Source of the DNA: Sulfomarinibacter sp963733915 | GTDB taxonomy: Bacteria; Acidobacteriota; Thermoanaerobaculia; Thermoanaerobaculales; Sulfomarinibacteraceae | Direction: 5' to 3' | Assembly (NCBI GenBank): GCA_963733915.1 | Contig: CAVTEP010000006.1 | Coordinates: forward strand, 806,001-870,000 | DNA: 64,000 bases | Part shown: positions 37,299 through 46,656 of the stretch, one piece after another | Position numbering within the stretch: the stretch's first letter is position 1 | Layout: every line of letters starts with the position of its first letter | Position numbers and translations under genes: made by a program | The notes under the pieces: generated by a model | What the model saw: only the letters and a program-made list of their open reading frames with translations | What the model was told of the DNA's origin: nothing | Database searches by the model: none

Positions 37299-38600
37299 AT
37301 GAGATTTTCCCTGCTCTCCCCCAACGACCGCGCCGCGATCGACTCGCTCAAGCTCCACCACGGCGGCGCGCAGGCTATCGCCGGTCGGATTCGCGAGCGA
37401 CGCGATCTCGCAACCCGAAAGCGGATTCTCAGCGAGAAGGGTTTCGGCGAGATGATCGCGGACGCGGAACGACTCGTCGAGGTCTTTCCGAAGATCGAAG
37501 ACTTCGAGCGCCCGCAGCCGCCGACCTACCGTGATGATTACGGCGTCGCGACCGCCCAGGTCTCCGGTTTTCAGGGGGCGAAGGTAACCCACCGGGCGAT
37601 GCAGAGGATGGCGGAAAGCGCGGCCACCGCCGACCCGTGCTGGGTGCCGTCGGAGTTCATCTCGGTCGTCGCCCTGACCGACACCTACGTCTACTCAGGT
37701 GATCTGATGGCGACGCTGACCATGGTCGAAAACATCATGGGCGCTTCCAAGTTCTGCTCGACGAATCTGATCGGGATCCCGATGCCGGCGGGCCGATTCG
37801 CCGAGCTCGAGAAAGTCACCGGCCGGACCTTCGAGACCCGCGACCTCGGTAAGGGAATGGCGCAGATCATCCTCAAGAACATGGGCACAGCCTTTGGCAA
37901 TCTCGGCGGGGTCGAGGTCGCCAACGACAACCACCTGGTCTACCTCGACGGCATCACCCGTGCGGCGCTCGAGACCGGCAACGACTTCTTTCTCAACCCC
38001 TCGTGGTCGACGATCGTGGCCGCCTGTTACTACGGCCGCGACATCCCCAACCTCTTTTTCAAGATCTCCATGCTGTTGTCGACCCAGAATCTGATGCAGT
38101 TCCGGATGCTGCTCAACATCATGTCCGAGTACCTCCGCGACGACCACACCAGCCCGCTCTACGAGGTCAACATCGGCAACGGCGTGTCCCCGGAGAACTT
38201 CATTCGCTGCGCCGAGGAGCTCGAGGAAAGCGGCATCAAAGGTGTCAGCCTTGCCGCCCATTTGCGGATCAACCCCGATCTCGGCATGCCGGATTTCGAT
38301 TGGACCGACAACGCCTTCAAGGTGTTGGAAAGCGGCACCAACCTGACCTTCAAGTACGAGTCCGACGGCACCGCCCGCGAGCTCGACACGATGGAGGCCT
38401 ACTTCATGCCGGAGGACGAGCGGGCTCTGGTCGCGGACAAGATCGGCGACGTCATCTACTACAAATCGCTGCGCGCCTCCGAGGACGGGCGTGAGATGAT
38501 GCGGCGGGGAATTCGGACGCGGTTCGGCGCAGCGTCGTATCGCGGTGAGGCGCCGGCCGATCCGAGCCACTCCGAGCTGGAGACCGCCGGCTCTGTGTGA
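37299..38600 (+). CDS. Unrecognised 433-residue protein in an amino-acid catabolic operon
   Basis: I do not recognise the family. The protein is soluble, with no signal peptide. Distinct stretches are CWVPSEFISVVALTDTYVYS, MGTAFGNLGGVEVANDNHLV, FFLNPSWSTIVAACYYGRDIP, YEVNIGNGVSPENFIRC and GVSLAAHLRINPDLGMPDFDW. The alternation of hydrophobic strands and helices ending in short polar loops would suit a TIM-barrel-like enzyme, but that is a guess. It is first in an operon with an aminotransferase, a homoserine-dehydrogenase-like enzyme and an aldehyde dehydrogenase, divergent from an Lrp-type regulator. So it probably acts on an amino acid or a derivative. Start ATG follows GAGGAGG. Confidence 0.8.
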   Translation: MRFSLLSPNDRAAIDSLKLHHGGAQAIAGRIRERRDLATRKRILSEKGFGEMIADAERLVEVFPKIEDFERPQPPTYRDDYGVATAQVSGFQGAKVTHRAMQRMAESAATADPCWVPSEFISVVALTDTYVYSGDLMATLTMVENIMGASKFCSTNLIGIPMPAGRFAELEKVTGRTFETRDLGKGMAQIILKNMGTAFGNLGGVEVANDNHLVYLDGITRAALETGNDFFLNPSWSTIVAACYYGRDIPNLFFKISMLLSTQNLMQFRMLLNIMSEYLRDDHTSPLYEVNIGNGVSPENFIRCAEELEESGIKGVSLAAHLRINPDLGMPDFDWTDNAFKVLESGTNLTFKYESDGTARELDTMEAYFMPEDERALVADKIGDVIYYKSLRASEDGREMMRRGIRTRFGAASYRGEAPADPSHSELETAGSV

Positions 38601-38646
38601 GACGCTGGTTTCATGAGCTTCCAAAACGGAGATTGAATGATGTGCA

Positions 38647-38732
38647 AAGGGGAAAAGGCGAAAAGGGGAAAAGGGGACCGCCCACCCTCTGCTCGTCTCC
38701 TTTTCTCCTTTTCTCCTTTTCTCCTTTTCCTC
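38647..38732. repeat. Inverted GGGGAAAA/CTCCTTTT octamer block
   Basis: GGGGAAAA units (38647-38678) and CTCCTTTT units (38697-38729) face each other around CCGCCCACCC. It has the same plan as the heptamer blocks with a different unit. It lies within the operon between the first two genes. Confidence 0.85.
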
Positions 38733-38765
38733 GTCCGTAACCCCTTCGCAAGGGAATCCTGAACC

Positions 38766-39986
38766 ATGAAGAGCGAATGGCTGCCGAGATTTGCCGCCAA
38801 CGTGCGCGACTACCAGGGCTACCAGATCGGTAAGACCATTCAGTACCTGACGGACCCGGAGATCATCTCGCTCGCCGGCGGGCTTCCCTCTCCCGAGGTC
38901 TTCCAGCGCAGCCAATTGCGAGCCGCTACCGAAAGGGCATTTGACGCGGACATCGACCGCATCATGCAGTACTCACCGATCCCCGGCGAGCGGTCCCTGA
39001 TCGACGCGGTGCTGCGTTTTCTCGAACGCGACGCCATCGGGATCGGCCTCGAGCACATCGTCATTACGAGCGGCGGTCAGGCCGGCCTCGATCTGACCGG
39101 CCGCCTCTTTCTGGAGCCCGGCGATGTCGTGCTGGTGGACCGGCCCACCTTTGCCGGCGCGCTGGTGGCATTCCAGATGCAGCGGCCCCGGTTTGTCGGC
39201 GCCGACATCGAGGAGGATGGATCGGACGTCGTCAAGATGCGACGCCAACTGGAAGAGCTCGCCGGCCGAGGTACGCTTCCGAAGCTCATCTACGTGGTGC
39301 CCGACTTCCAGAACCCCTCCGGCATCACCATGAGCCTGGAAAAAAGAGAGGCCCTCCTCGACCTCAGCTACGAGTTTGACGTTCCGATCGTTGAAGACAG
39401 CCCCTACCGCGACCTTCGCTACCGGGGCCAGACGATTCCCGCCATCTTCAGCCTCGATCAACAACGTGACGGCGGCCACGTGATCGGCCTCTACACGTTT
39501 TCGAAGCTCTTCTGTCCGGGGATGCGGGTCGGGTTTGCGATCGGGCCGTCCGAGGTCATCACCCGCATGACCCATATCAAGGAGGGCGGCATCCTCAACA
39601 CTCCCAAATGGAACCAGGACATGTGCCGGGCCTTTCTCGAGGAATGGGACCTCGAACGACACCTGGAAAACTGCCGCTCCTACTATCGGGAGAAGCTCGA
39701 TGTCTTTCTCCGCACCATGGCCGAGCAATTCCCGCCCGAGACCGGCGTCAAGTGGACAATGCCCGAAGGCGGCCTCTTCCTGTGGGTGACGGTCCCCGAG
39801 CACATCGACACCGACGAGCTTTTTTTCGAGGGTGTCAAGCTCAAGGTGGCCTTCGTGCCGGGCGCCCAGTTCTACGGCGAAAACCCCGAACGAAACCACA
39901 TGAGAATCAATTTCTCCTTCGTCTCGAAGGAGGAGCTGGCCGAGGCGGTCAAACGCCTGGCCGACTGCGTCAAGAAAAGACTGTGA
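38766..39986 (+). CDS. PLP-dependent aminotransferase, 2-aminoadipate/MocR-like class I
   Basis: A 406-residue fold-type-I aminotransferase. Markers: SLAGGLPSPEVF, YSPIPGERSL, TSGGQAGLDL, VVPDFQNPSGITMS and the PLP Lys in YTFSKLFCPGMRVGF (about residue 240), plus the C-terminal Arg in NHMRINFSF. This sequence style is shared by 2-aminoadipate and aromatic/branched-chain aminotransferases related to LysN. The preferred substrate cannot be read directly. It lies mid-operon; eight bases separate it from the next start. Confidence 0.9.
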   Translation: MKSEWLPRFAANVRDYQGYQIGKTIQYLTDPEIISLAGGLPSPEVFQRSQLRAATERAFDADIDRIMQYSPIPGERSLIDAVLRFLERDAIGIGLEHIVITSGGQAGLDLTGRLFLEPGDVVLVDRPTFAGALVAFQMQRPRFVGADIEEDGSDVVKMRRQLEELAGRGTLPKLIYVVPDFQNPSGITMSLEKREALLDLSYEFDVPIVEDSPYRDLRYRGQTIPAIFSLDQQRDGGHVIGLYTFSKLFCPGMRVGFAIGPSEVITRMTHIKEGGILNTPKWNQDMCRAFLEEWDLERHLENCRSYYREKLDVFLRTMAEQFPPETGVKWTMPEGGLFLWVTVPEHIDTDELFFEGVKLKVAFVPGAQFYGENPERNHMRINFSFVSKEELAEAVKRLADCVKKRL

Positions 39987-39994
39987 GGCACCAT

Positions 39995-41017
39995 ATGCGT
40001 TTGATGTTTGTCGGATTCGGCACGGTCGCCCAGGGGCTGTCCGAACTGTTGATCGAGAAAAAGGCGGAGCTGCGTGACCGCTACAGATTCGACTGGACCG
40101 TCACCGGCGTCGCCGACTCGCTGAAGGGCTCGGCCCACAGCGCGGACGGCCTCGATCTCGAGGAGATCGTAGCAATGGCCGCCGACGGCCGCTCGATCTC
40201 GGAGTATCCCAAGGGAGGCTGCGACTGGGACGCCCCGACATTGATCGCCCGGGCCGAGGCCGACGCCATGCTCGAACTCACCTACACCGACATCGCGACC
40301 GGCCAGCCTGCCACCGACCACATCCGGGCCGCGCTCAAGCGTGGGATGCACGTCACCACCTCCAACAAGGGACCACTCGCGCTGTTTTCGAAGGAGCTCT
40401 TCGATCTGGCGAACAAGAACGGCGTACAGTTTCTTTACGAAGGAACCGTGATGGCGGGAACGCCGCTTCTCAACCTGATTCGCGAGACCCTCGCCGGTTC
40501 GGGTATATCCGAGATGAAGGGCATCCTCAACGGCACAACCAACTACATCCTGACCCAGATGGAGGCCGGGATGGACTATGCCGCCGCGCTCGAACAGGCC
40601 CAGAAGCTGGGCTACGCCGAGGCCGTACCGGACGCCGACGTGCTGGGTTGGGACGCACTGGCCAAGGTGACGATCCTGGCCAATGTCGTGTTTGGCGCCT
40701 CGCTTTCACCCGGAGACAGCCCGTGCACGGGCATCACCGGCATCACCCCCGAGCAGATCGCCGCCGCAGCCGCCGACGGCCGGCGTCATAAGCTCATCGG
40801 CCGGGTCTGGCGTGACGGCACTGTGGTGCGCGCGTCGGTGGCTCCACAAGTGATCGATCTGAGCCACCCACTCGCGGGCGTCGGTGGTGCGACCAACGCG
40901 ATGACGATAACGACCGACACCCTGGGCGACGTCACCATCGTCGGGCCCGGCGCGGGAAGACGAGAAACCGGGTTTGCGTTACTGAACGACCTGATCACCA
41001 TCAACTCGAGGTGCTGA
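39995..41017 (+). CDS. Homoserine-dehydrogenase-like oxidoreductase
   Basis: A 340-residue NAD(P)-dependent enzyme with the homoserine dehydrogenase fold. The dinucleotide-binding site is FVGFGTVAQG (residues 4-13), THVTTSNKGPLALF holds the catalytic Lys region, and the substrate domain carries ILNGTTNYILTQM and ADVLGWDALAKVTI. No aspartokinase or ACT domain is fused. It could make or consume homoserine, but in this operon a related 2-amino-hydroxy acid is equally possible. Start ATG at 39995, before MRLMFVGFG. Confidence 0.85.
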   Translation: MRLMFVGFGTVAQGLSELLIEKKAELRDRYRFDWTVTGVADSLKGSAHSADGLDLEEIVAMAADGRSISEYPKGGCDWDAPTLIARAEADAMLELTYTDIATGQPATDHIRAALKRGMHVTTSNKGPLALFSKELFDLANKNGVQFLYEGTVMAGTPLLNLIRETLAGSGISEMKGILNGTTNYILTQMEAGMDYAAALEQAQKLGYAEAVPDADVLGWDALAKVTILANVVFGASLSPGDSPCTGITGITPEQIAAAAADGRRHKLIGRVWRDGTVVRASVAPQVIDLSHPLAGVGGATNAMTITTDTLGDVTIVGPGAGRRETGFALLNDLITINSRC

Positions 41018-41018
41018 G

Positions 41019-42440
41019 ATGAAAATGCTGCTTGCCGGCCAGTGGGTCGACCGCGAAAAGACCATCGACGTCCGCGATCCCTTCGACGACTCCGTCATCG
41101 ACACGGTTCCTGCAGCTACCGTCGAGGACGTGGAAACCGCCCTCGCCGCCGCCGACGCGGCACGGCAGACAGCGCGGGGGATGACCACCTATCAGCGTTC
41201 GCAGATCCTCCTCAAGACCGCGGCCATCGTCGCCGAACAGCTCGAGGATTTCGCCGTCACCATCGCCCGCGAAGGGTCGAAAACGATCCGCGAGGCGCGC
41301 AAAGAGGCCGCGAGATGCGTCAACACCCTCACCATCTCGGGCGAAGAGGCAAAGCGTCTTCTCGGAGAGACGATTCCCTTCGACTCGTTTCCGGGCGGCG
41401 AGCAACGCCGCGGCCACTTCGAACGGGTGCCGATCGGCGTCGTGCTCGCCATCACACCCTTCAACGATCCGCTCAACCTGGTCGCCCACAAGCTCGGCCC
41501 GGCCATCGCCGGCGGCAACGCGGTCATCCTCAAGCCGGCAACCGTCACCCCGCTTTCGGCCCTCAAGCTGTGCGAGGCCCTGGTCGAGGCCGGACTGCCG
41601 GCCGGCGTATTGCAGTGCATTACCGGCCACGGCGCCAAGCTTGGCGACACCCTGGTGTCCGACCCGCGGGTCCGGATGGTCAGCTTTACCGGCGGGCTCG
41701 AGGCGGGCCTGCGGATCAGCTCGAAAGCGGGCCTCAAGAAGATCGGCATGGAGCTCGGCTCCAACTCACCGGTCATCGTGTGGCGTGACGCCGACCTCGA
41801 GTGGGCGGCCGAGTCCTGCGTGTCCGGCGCGTTCTGGGCCGCCGGTCAGAACTGCATCGGTGTGCAGAGAATCTACATCCATCGCGAGATCTACGAACGG
41901 TTCAAGACTCTCGTCGTCGACAGAACGAGCGCCTACTCGATCGGCGACAAGATGGACGAGTCCACCGACATGGGCCCGATGATCAATGAGGGCGAGGCAC
42001 GGCGGGTCGAACGCTGGGTGGCGGAGGCGGTCGAGAAGGGCGCCAAGGTGCTCGCGGGCGGCGGCCGGAAGGGCTCTTTAATGGAACCGACGGTGCTCGA
42101 ATCGGTACCGTCGAACGCCACCATCCACTATGAAGAGGTCTTCGGTCCGACCGTCAACCTGTATCCGGCGGACGACCTCGACCAGGCCATCGCCGCGGCC
42201 AACTCGGTCGACTACGGGCTCCACGCCGCCGGCTTTTCATGCGACGTCGAGACCTGTCATCGGATGATCCGGGGGCTCGACGCGGGCTCGGTGCTGATCA
42301 ATGACTCTACCGACTACCGGCTCGACTCGATGCCCTTCGGAGGCATCAAGAGCTCGGGTCTCGGCCGCGAGGGCATCCGCTTTTCTCTGGCCGAGATGAC
42401 CGAACCCAAGGTCGTTTGCTGGTATCTGCCCGGCCTCTGA
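41019..42440 (+). CDS. NAD(P)-dependent aldehyde dehydrogenase
   Basis: A 473-residue member of the ALDH superfamily. The catalytic Cys is in GQNCIGVQRI (about residue 282) and the general base Glu in GMELGSNSPV (about residue 248). FNDPLNLVAHKLGPAIAGGN and the C-terminal FGGIKSSGLGREG are typical. Sequence style is near lactaldehyde/phosphonoacetaldehyde dehydrogenases. It starts two bases after the preceding stop. With the homoserine-dehydrogenase-like enzyme it could oxidise an amino-alcohol to an amino acid by way of a semialdehyde, but this is inference. Confidence 0.92.
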   Translation: MKMLLAGQWVDREKTIDVRDPFDDSVIDTVPAATVEDVETALAAADAARQTARGMTTYQRSQILLKTAAIVAEQLEDFAVTIAREGSKTIREARKEAARCVNTLTISGEEAKRLLGETIPFDSFPGGEQRRGHFERVPIGVVLAITPFNDPLNLVAHKLGPAIAGGNAVILKPATVTPLSALKLCEALVEAGLPAGVLQCITGHGAKLGDTLVSDPRVRMVSFTGGLEAGLRISSKAGLKKIGMELGSNSPVIVWRDADLEWAAESCVSGAFWAAGQNCIGVQRIYIHREIYERFKTLVVDRTSAYSIGDKMDESTDMGPMINEGEARRVERWVAEAVEKGAKVLAGGGRKGSLMEPTVLESVPSNATIHYEEVFGPTVNLYPADDLDQAIAAANSVDYGLHAAGFSCDVETCHRMIRGLDAGSVLINDSTDYRLDSMPFGGIKSSGLGREGIRFSLAEMTEPKVVCWYLPGL

Positions 42441-42636
42441 ATCGCGCCTCCGGGCACGCATATCGCATCTCTTTTCATGAATTTCCCCGTGTTAGGATTG
42501 ATGAAAGAACCGGGACCGGCAGAGGTTGCTTATTGAGAGTGATCCCGGCCACAAGGGGTTTTGTCATTTCGTCAACCACGCGCGCTCGCATTTCGCCGGT
42601 TCCCCGCTGCGGACGGATGCCGTGAGCGAGGCGGCG

Positions 42637-45216
42637 ATGGACCTCTCTGTGATCGTGCCCGTCTACAACGGCGAGGCCTTCATAGCGCAGACCATCCGCG
42701 ACCTCGTCAGCTATCTCGCGGTCTGGGGCGAACGAGCTGAGCTCATCGTCGTCGACGACGGGAGCACTGACCGCACCGCGGACATCGCTGCGGAATCCGC
42801 CGCCGGAACGCCGATCCCGGTTCGGGTGCTGGCGAGCCCGGAAAACCAGGGCAAGGGAGCGGCAATCGCCCGCGGGATGGCGCAGGCGGCCGGGAAGTAC
42901 CGCGTCTTTCTCGACGCCGACCTCGCCTACCCGCCGCAGGCCATCGGCGAAGTCATGGCTTCACTCAGAGACGGTGCCGATGTCGTGATCGGCAGCCGGG
43001 TCCACGACGAATCCACCTACCAGGTGAAACCCTCGTTCTTCCGCTATCTCTATACCCGGCACGTCGCCGGCCGCATTTTCAACTGGATTGTCCGAATGGT
43101 CCTGCTTCCGGGGGTCTACGACACCCAAGCCGGGCTCAAGGGATTCACGGCCGGTGCGGCAGACGCCCTCTTCGGAAGCTGGATGCCGGCGGGCTTCAGC
43201 TTTGATCTCGCGGTCCTGGCCCGCGCCCAACGCAACGGGTTCACGATCGTGCAGATACCGGTCCAGTACCGGTACGACAGCGAAGCGACGACCGTTCGTT
43301 TTCTCGGCGACTCGGTTGACGCGCTCCGCGACATCGCCATGATCCGGATGCGGTTCGGAGCCCCGCTCGTCGAACCCTTGCTTGCGCGTATGCCGGATTG
43401 GAGCAGCCGTCAGCGAAAACGAATTCAGACGGCGATCGACTCACCATCGGCGACATGGGTCGGACTTGGGCTGATGCTGGGCGGTCTTGCCGCTCACGGG
43501 ATCATCAGGTTCGTGTACCCGAATGCCGTTCTCGCCGCGGCGTGCTGGTTAGTGGCTGTCGGCGGTCTTTTTTTGCTCGCGGGCAAGGACGACACGGGTG
43601 TGGCGACGAAGGGTGGAAGGATCTTCCCGACCCGCACTGAGCTGGCGGTGTTCCTCCTGATATTCACCGTCACCGCATTTCTCAGATTGTGGCGGTTGTC
43701 CGAAATCCCGCCCATGATCCACGGCGACTCTGCGGAGTGCGGCATCCAGGGCTTGCGGGTCCTGCTCGGAAACGTCCGTGACGTTTTCAGCTTCTCGCCC
43801 TGGTACTTCACCCCCTACCCCGCCCATCTTCCCTACACCCTGAGCTTCGCCCTGGCCGGCGTCACCGTCCTCGGTCTGCGGCTGCCTTCGGCCGTGGTCG
43901 GTATCCTCAGCGTCATCCCGCTGTACTTCCTGGTGCGAAACTGGCTCGGGCGTCGCCCGGCGCAGATCGCATCGATCCTGTTTGCGTTGTCTCACCCGGC
44001 CATCCACTTCAGCCGCATCGGTCTGTGGAACATCCAGGTGATGTTTCTGGAGCTCATCGCGTTTGCCTTCCTCGCCACCGCGCTGCGCCGACACAGCGCC
44101 GAGTGGGCTGCGGGGGCCGGCATCGTCGCCGGTTTCGGCTTCTACTCCTACACGGCGGGACGGCTCGTTCTGGTGGTCGCCCTGGCCCTGCTGATCGTCC
44201 AGTTTCTTTTTGGTGAGAGGCGCAAGCTGGCGCCGGTGGGCGCGTTTCTGTGCGCGGGATTCCTGGTGGCGCTGTCGCCGTTGGCGGTCAGCTACATGAA
44301 ATCACCGGGGGTCCTGGAGACCGATCGCACCGCCTCGGTTCTGGCGACCGCCGAGGTCAACCAAGCCCACGTGCGCTCCGTCACCAACGAGACCACCCTT
44401 GCAGGCATCCTTCGCGTCCAGGCGGCGCGATCAGTGCTGGGTTTCATCAACCGTGCCGACCGCAGCGGTCAGTATGGGACCGAGCAGTCCCTCACGTCTC
44501 CGTTTACGGCGGCACTCGCCCTGGGTGGCCTGCTCGTCGTGTTGTGGCGTTTCCGCGAGGTCGAAAGCCAGCTCCTCGTGGTTTGGACCGTCCTCGGTCT
44601 GGTGCTGGGGAGCGTGCTGATCATCGACCCCCCGTCCGCCACCCGGCTCGTCGTGCTTTTTCCGGTTCCATATATTCTGGTCGCCGTATTCCTCGACCAG
44701 ATATTCCGCCGCCTCGACCGCAAACCCGCAAACATCAGACTCCCGGTTGTCTGGGGGGTCATGATCCTGGTCCTCTCCGAGGCGGTGATCTTCAATCTCG
44801 GGGGGTACCGCAAGTATGTAGCGCGGGTCGACGCCGAGGCCGGGACCTGGGACATGATCAACACCATCGAGGACTATGGCGACGAATACGACTACTACAT
44901 CTTCGGTGGGCCATCGATCGCGGCAACCAACCCCGCCCTGCGCCTCTTCGACAGCGGCCAACGTCTGATCAACGGCGTGACTCCCCTCGACCTCCCCGCC
45001 GCCCTGAGGCGGGGCTCCGTGGTCATGGTTCCGAGGATCCTGATCGATCTCGAACCCGAGCTGCGAAACCTGGGCGAGGTGATCACCGAGCGATTCCCGA
45101 ATTCCGATCGAGTTCGCGTCGGCGGCAGCGACCGGGGAGAGCTCCTGCTGTACTTCATTTCGAACGAGGGCGACCCGACACCATTCGGAGGTCCAGCTGA
45201 AGATGAAACGCGATGA
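42637..45216 (+). CDS. GT2-family glycosyltransferase fused to a GT39/ArnT-like membrane glycosyltransferase
   Basis: About 859 residues. The first 240 are a dolichyl-phosphate-mannose-synthase-like GT2 domain (SVIVPVYNGE, VVDDGSTDRT, FLDADLAYPP, TQAGLKGFTAG). Membrane segments follow, then a polytopic region (about 300-760) with HGDSAECGIQG and FLRLWRL, resembling the PMT/ArnT group that uses lipid-linked sugars. The fusion suggests one protein that first makes and then uses a polyprenyl-phosphate sugar. Start ATG at 42637 was preferred over a GTG 15 bases upstream. It overlaps the next gene by 14 bases. Confidence 0.85.
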   Translation: MDLSVIVPVYNGEAFIAQTIRDLVSYLAVWGERAELIVVDDGSTDRTADIAAESAAGTPIPVRVLASPENQGKGAAIARGMAQAAGKYRVFLDADLAYPPQAIGEVMASLRDGADVVIGSRVHDESTYQVKPSFFRYLYTRHVAGRIFNWIVRMVLLPGVYDTQAGLKGFTAGAADALFGSWMPAGFSFDLAVLARAQRNGFTIVQIPVQYRYDSEATTVRFLGDSVDALRDIAMIRMRFGAPLVEPLLARMPDWSSRQRKRIQTAIDSPSATWVGLGLMLGGLAAHGIIRFVYPNAVLAAACWLVAVGGLFLLAGKDDTGVATKGGRIFPTRTELAVFLLIFTVTAFLRLWRLSEIPPMIHGDSAECGIQGLRVLLGNVRDVFSFSPWYFTPYPAHLPYTLSFALAGVTVLGLRLPSAVVGILSVIPLYFLVRNWLGRRPAQIASILFALSHPAIHFSRIGLWNIQVMFLELIAFAFLATALRRHSAEWAAGAGIVAGFGFYSYTAGRLVLVVALALLIVQFLFGERRKLAPVGAFLCAGFLVALSPLAVSYMKSPGVLETDRTASVLATAEVNQAHVRSVTNETTLAGILRVQAARSVLGFINRADRSGQYGTEQSLTSPFTAALALGGLLVVLWRFREVESQLLVVWTVLGLVLGSVLIIDPPSATRLVVLFPVPYILVAVFLDQIFRRLDRKPANIRLPVVWGVMILVLSEAVIFNLGGYRKYVARVDAEAGTWDMINTIEDYGDEYDYYIFGGPSIAATNPALRLFDSGQRLINGVTPLDLPAALRRGSVVMVPRILIDLEPELRNLGEVITERFPNSDRVRVGGSDRGELLLYFISNEGDPTPFGGPAEDETR

Positions 45217-46045
45217 AAAGCCGACAATCGCCGCGGCGCTGTTGCTGCTGATCGTTCTCTTTTTCGGGTGGTCGGTGCTCGTCAGCATCGCTGCAGCACA
45301 ATCGAACGGTTCCGAGGAGCTGCCTCCCGGGGACCCAGCCGTCGAATTTGCAATGCTACAGGCCGTCGCCGATGCATTCCTAACCCTCGAGAAGGCTCTC
45401 GTAAGCGATGACCTGGATTTCCGAATCCAGGCGCTGCGGGCGGCCATGGACCTGCAGGAAGCGCGGTTGGCCAACTTCGCAATACCACGCCTCGAAGCGC
45501 CGAATTTGACCGAGCGGGTGCTCGCATTCCAGGTGGTCGCCAACACCAACCCAGAGTTGGGCAAACCGGCGCTCGTCAAAGCGCTCCGTTCCGGCGAGAG
45601 GACCATAAGGCTACGAGCCTTGCTGGGGTTGACGGCCCTCGGTGACGGAGACACCGTTCCCGAGATCGTCAGAATCCTGAGGGAAGATCCGGACCCCGAT
45701 CTGCGGGCAGCGGCGGTCCGAGCCCTCGGCGCCATCGGCGATCCCCAGGCCTCGCTGCCGCTCCTCGAGGCTCTCAACAGCCAATATTCGCCGGTCCGCG
45801 AACAGGCGGTTCTCGCGCTCTTGAAGATCCGCGAGGGCGACCTCGTGCCCGTGCTCACCCGACAGCTCGAAGAACGGGGTGAACCGGAAAAGGTTCATGT
45901 CATGAGGTTGCTGGCCTTGATCCCCGACCCGGCGCTTGTGCCGGTCATTCGTCCCTACCTCGATAGCGGCGACAACGAGCTCCGATGCGAGGCTGCGGCC
46001 GCCATCCTCACGATCGTGAAAGAGTCCGGGACAGCCCAGCCCTGA
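45203..46045 (+). CDS. Exported HEAT-repeat protein
   Basis: A 280-residue protein with a signal-anchor (about 9-33) followed by helical repeats, such as PDLRAAAVRALGAIGDPQASLPLL and PVREQAVLALLKIREGDLVPVL (shown in part), typical of HEAT/PBS-lyase-like repeats. It probably acts as a protein-binding scaffold in the periplasm. The gene overlaps the glycosyltransferase gene and shares TGATG with the methyltransferase gene, so all are co-translated. Confidence 0.85.
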   Translation: MKRDEKPTIAAALLLLIVLFFGWSVLVSIAAAQSNGSEELPPGDPAVEFAMLQAVADAFLTLEKALVSDDLDFRIQALRAAMDLQEARLANFAIPRLEAPNLTERVLAFQVVANTNPELGKPALVKALRSGERTIRLRALLGLTALGDGDTVPEIVRILREDPDPDLRAAAVRALGAIGDPQASLPLLEALNSQYSPVREQAVLALLKIREGDLVPVLTRQLEERGEPEKVHVMRLLALIPDPALVPVIRPYLDSGDNELRCEAAAAILTIVKESGTAQP

Positions 46046-46656
46046 TGGCGGATCCCGCCGTCGCTCGCCATTTCGCGCGCGCGGCCGCGCGCTACTCGCG
46101 CCTCCGCGGGGCCGGGCCGCTGGCCTGGATCCGCGCACGGGAGCAATCCGCACTGCGACTTCTCGCCGACGTCCCGGCCGGAGGCACGGCCCTCGACGCC
46201 GGATGCGGCGACGGGGCGACCCTTGAATGGCTCCGTGCCCGCGGCGCCCGCGGCGTCGGCGTCGACCTGACCCTGCCGATGGCCCGCGTTTGCACGGAAC
46301 GCGGATTCTCAGCCGTGGTCCAGGACCTCGAGGCGCTCGGGCTGCGCCCGGTTTTCGACCGGGTGCTGTGCGTAGGCGCTCTCGAGTTCGTGACCGAGCC
46401 CGGGCGGGCGCTGCAAAACCTCGCCGCCTGCCTCGCTCCCTCCGGCAGGCTCGTGCTTCTCTACCCACGACGGGGCCCGCTCGGCACTCTTTACTCCATG
46501 TACCATCGCAGCCATGGAGCGCGGATCCACCTCTTTGGCGACGACGAGATCGCCGCGTTGTTCGCCGCCGCCGATCTCGCCCCTCCACGGGACCGCCACG
46601 ACTGCTTGATGTCAACGGTGTGCGCAACTGTTCGTGCGGCGGACGGCCTTCGGTGA
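46045..46656 (+). CDS. Class I SAM-dependent methyltransferase
   Basis: A 203-residue methyltransferase: motif I in ALDAGCGDGATLEWL (about residue 52), GVDLTLPM for the acidic end of strand 2, FDRVLCVGALEFV, and LAPSGRLVLLYPRRG. Fold matches the Methyltransf_11 group. Substrate is unknown; a glycan or polyprenyl-linked sugar is likely from the operon. It starts by TGATG overlap and ends by GTGA overlap with the deacetylase. Confidence 0.88.
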   Translation: MADPAVARHFARAAARYSRLRGAGPLAWIRAREQSALRLLADVPAGGTALDAGCGDGATLEWLRARGARGVGVDLTLPMARVCTERGFSAVVQDLEALGLRPVFDRVLCVGALEFVTEPGRALQNLAACLAPSGRLVLLYPRRGPLGTLYSMYHRSHGARIHLFGDDEIAALFAAADLAPPRDRHDCLMSTVCATVRAADGLR

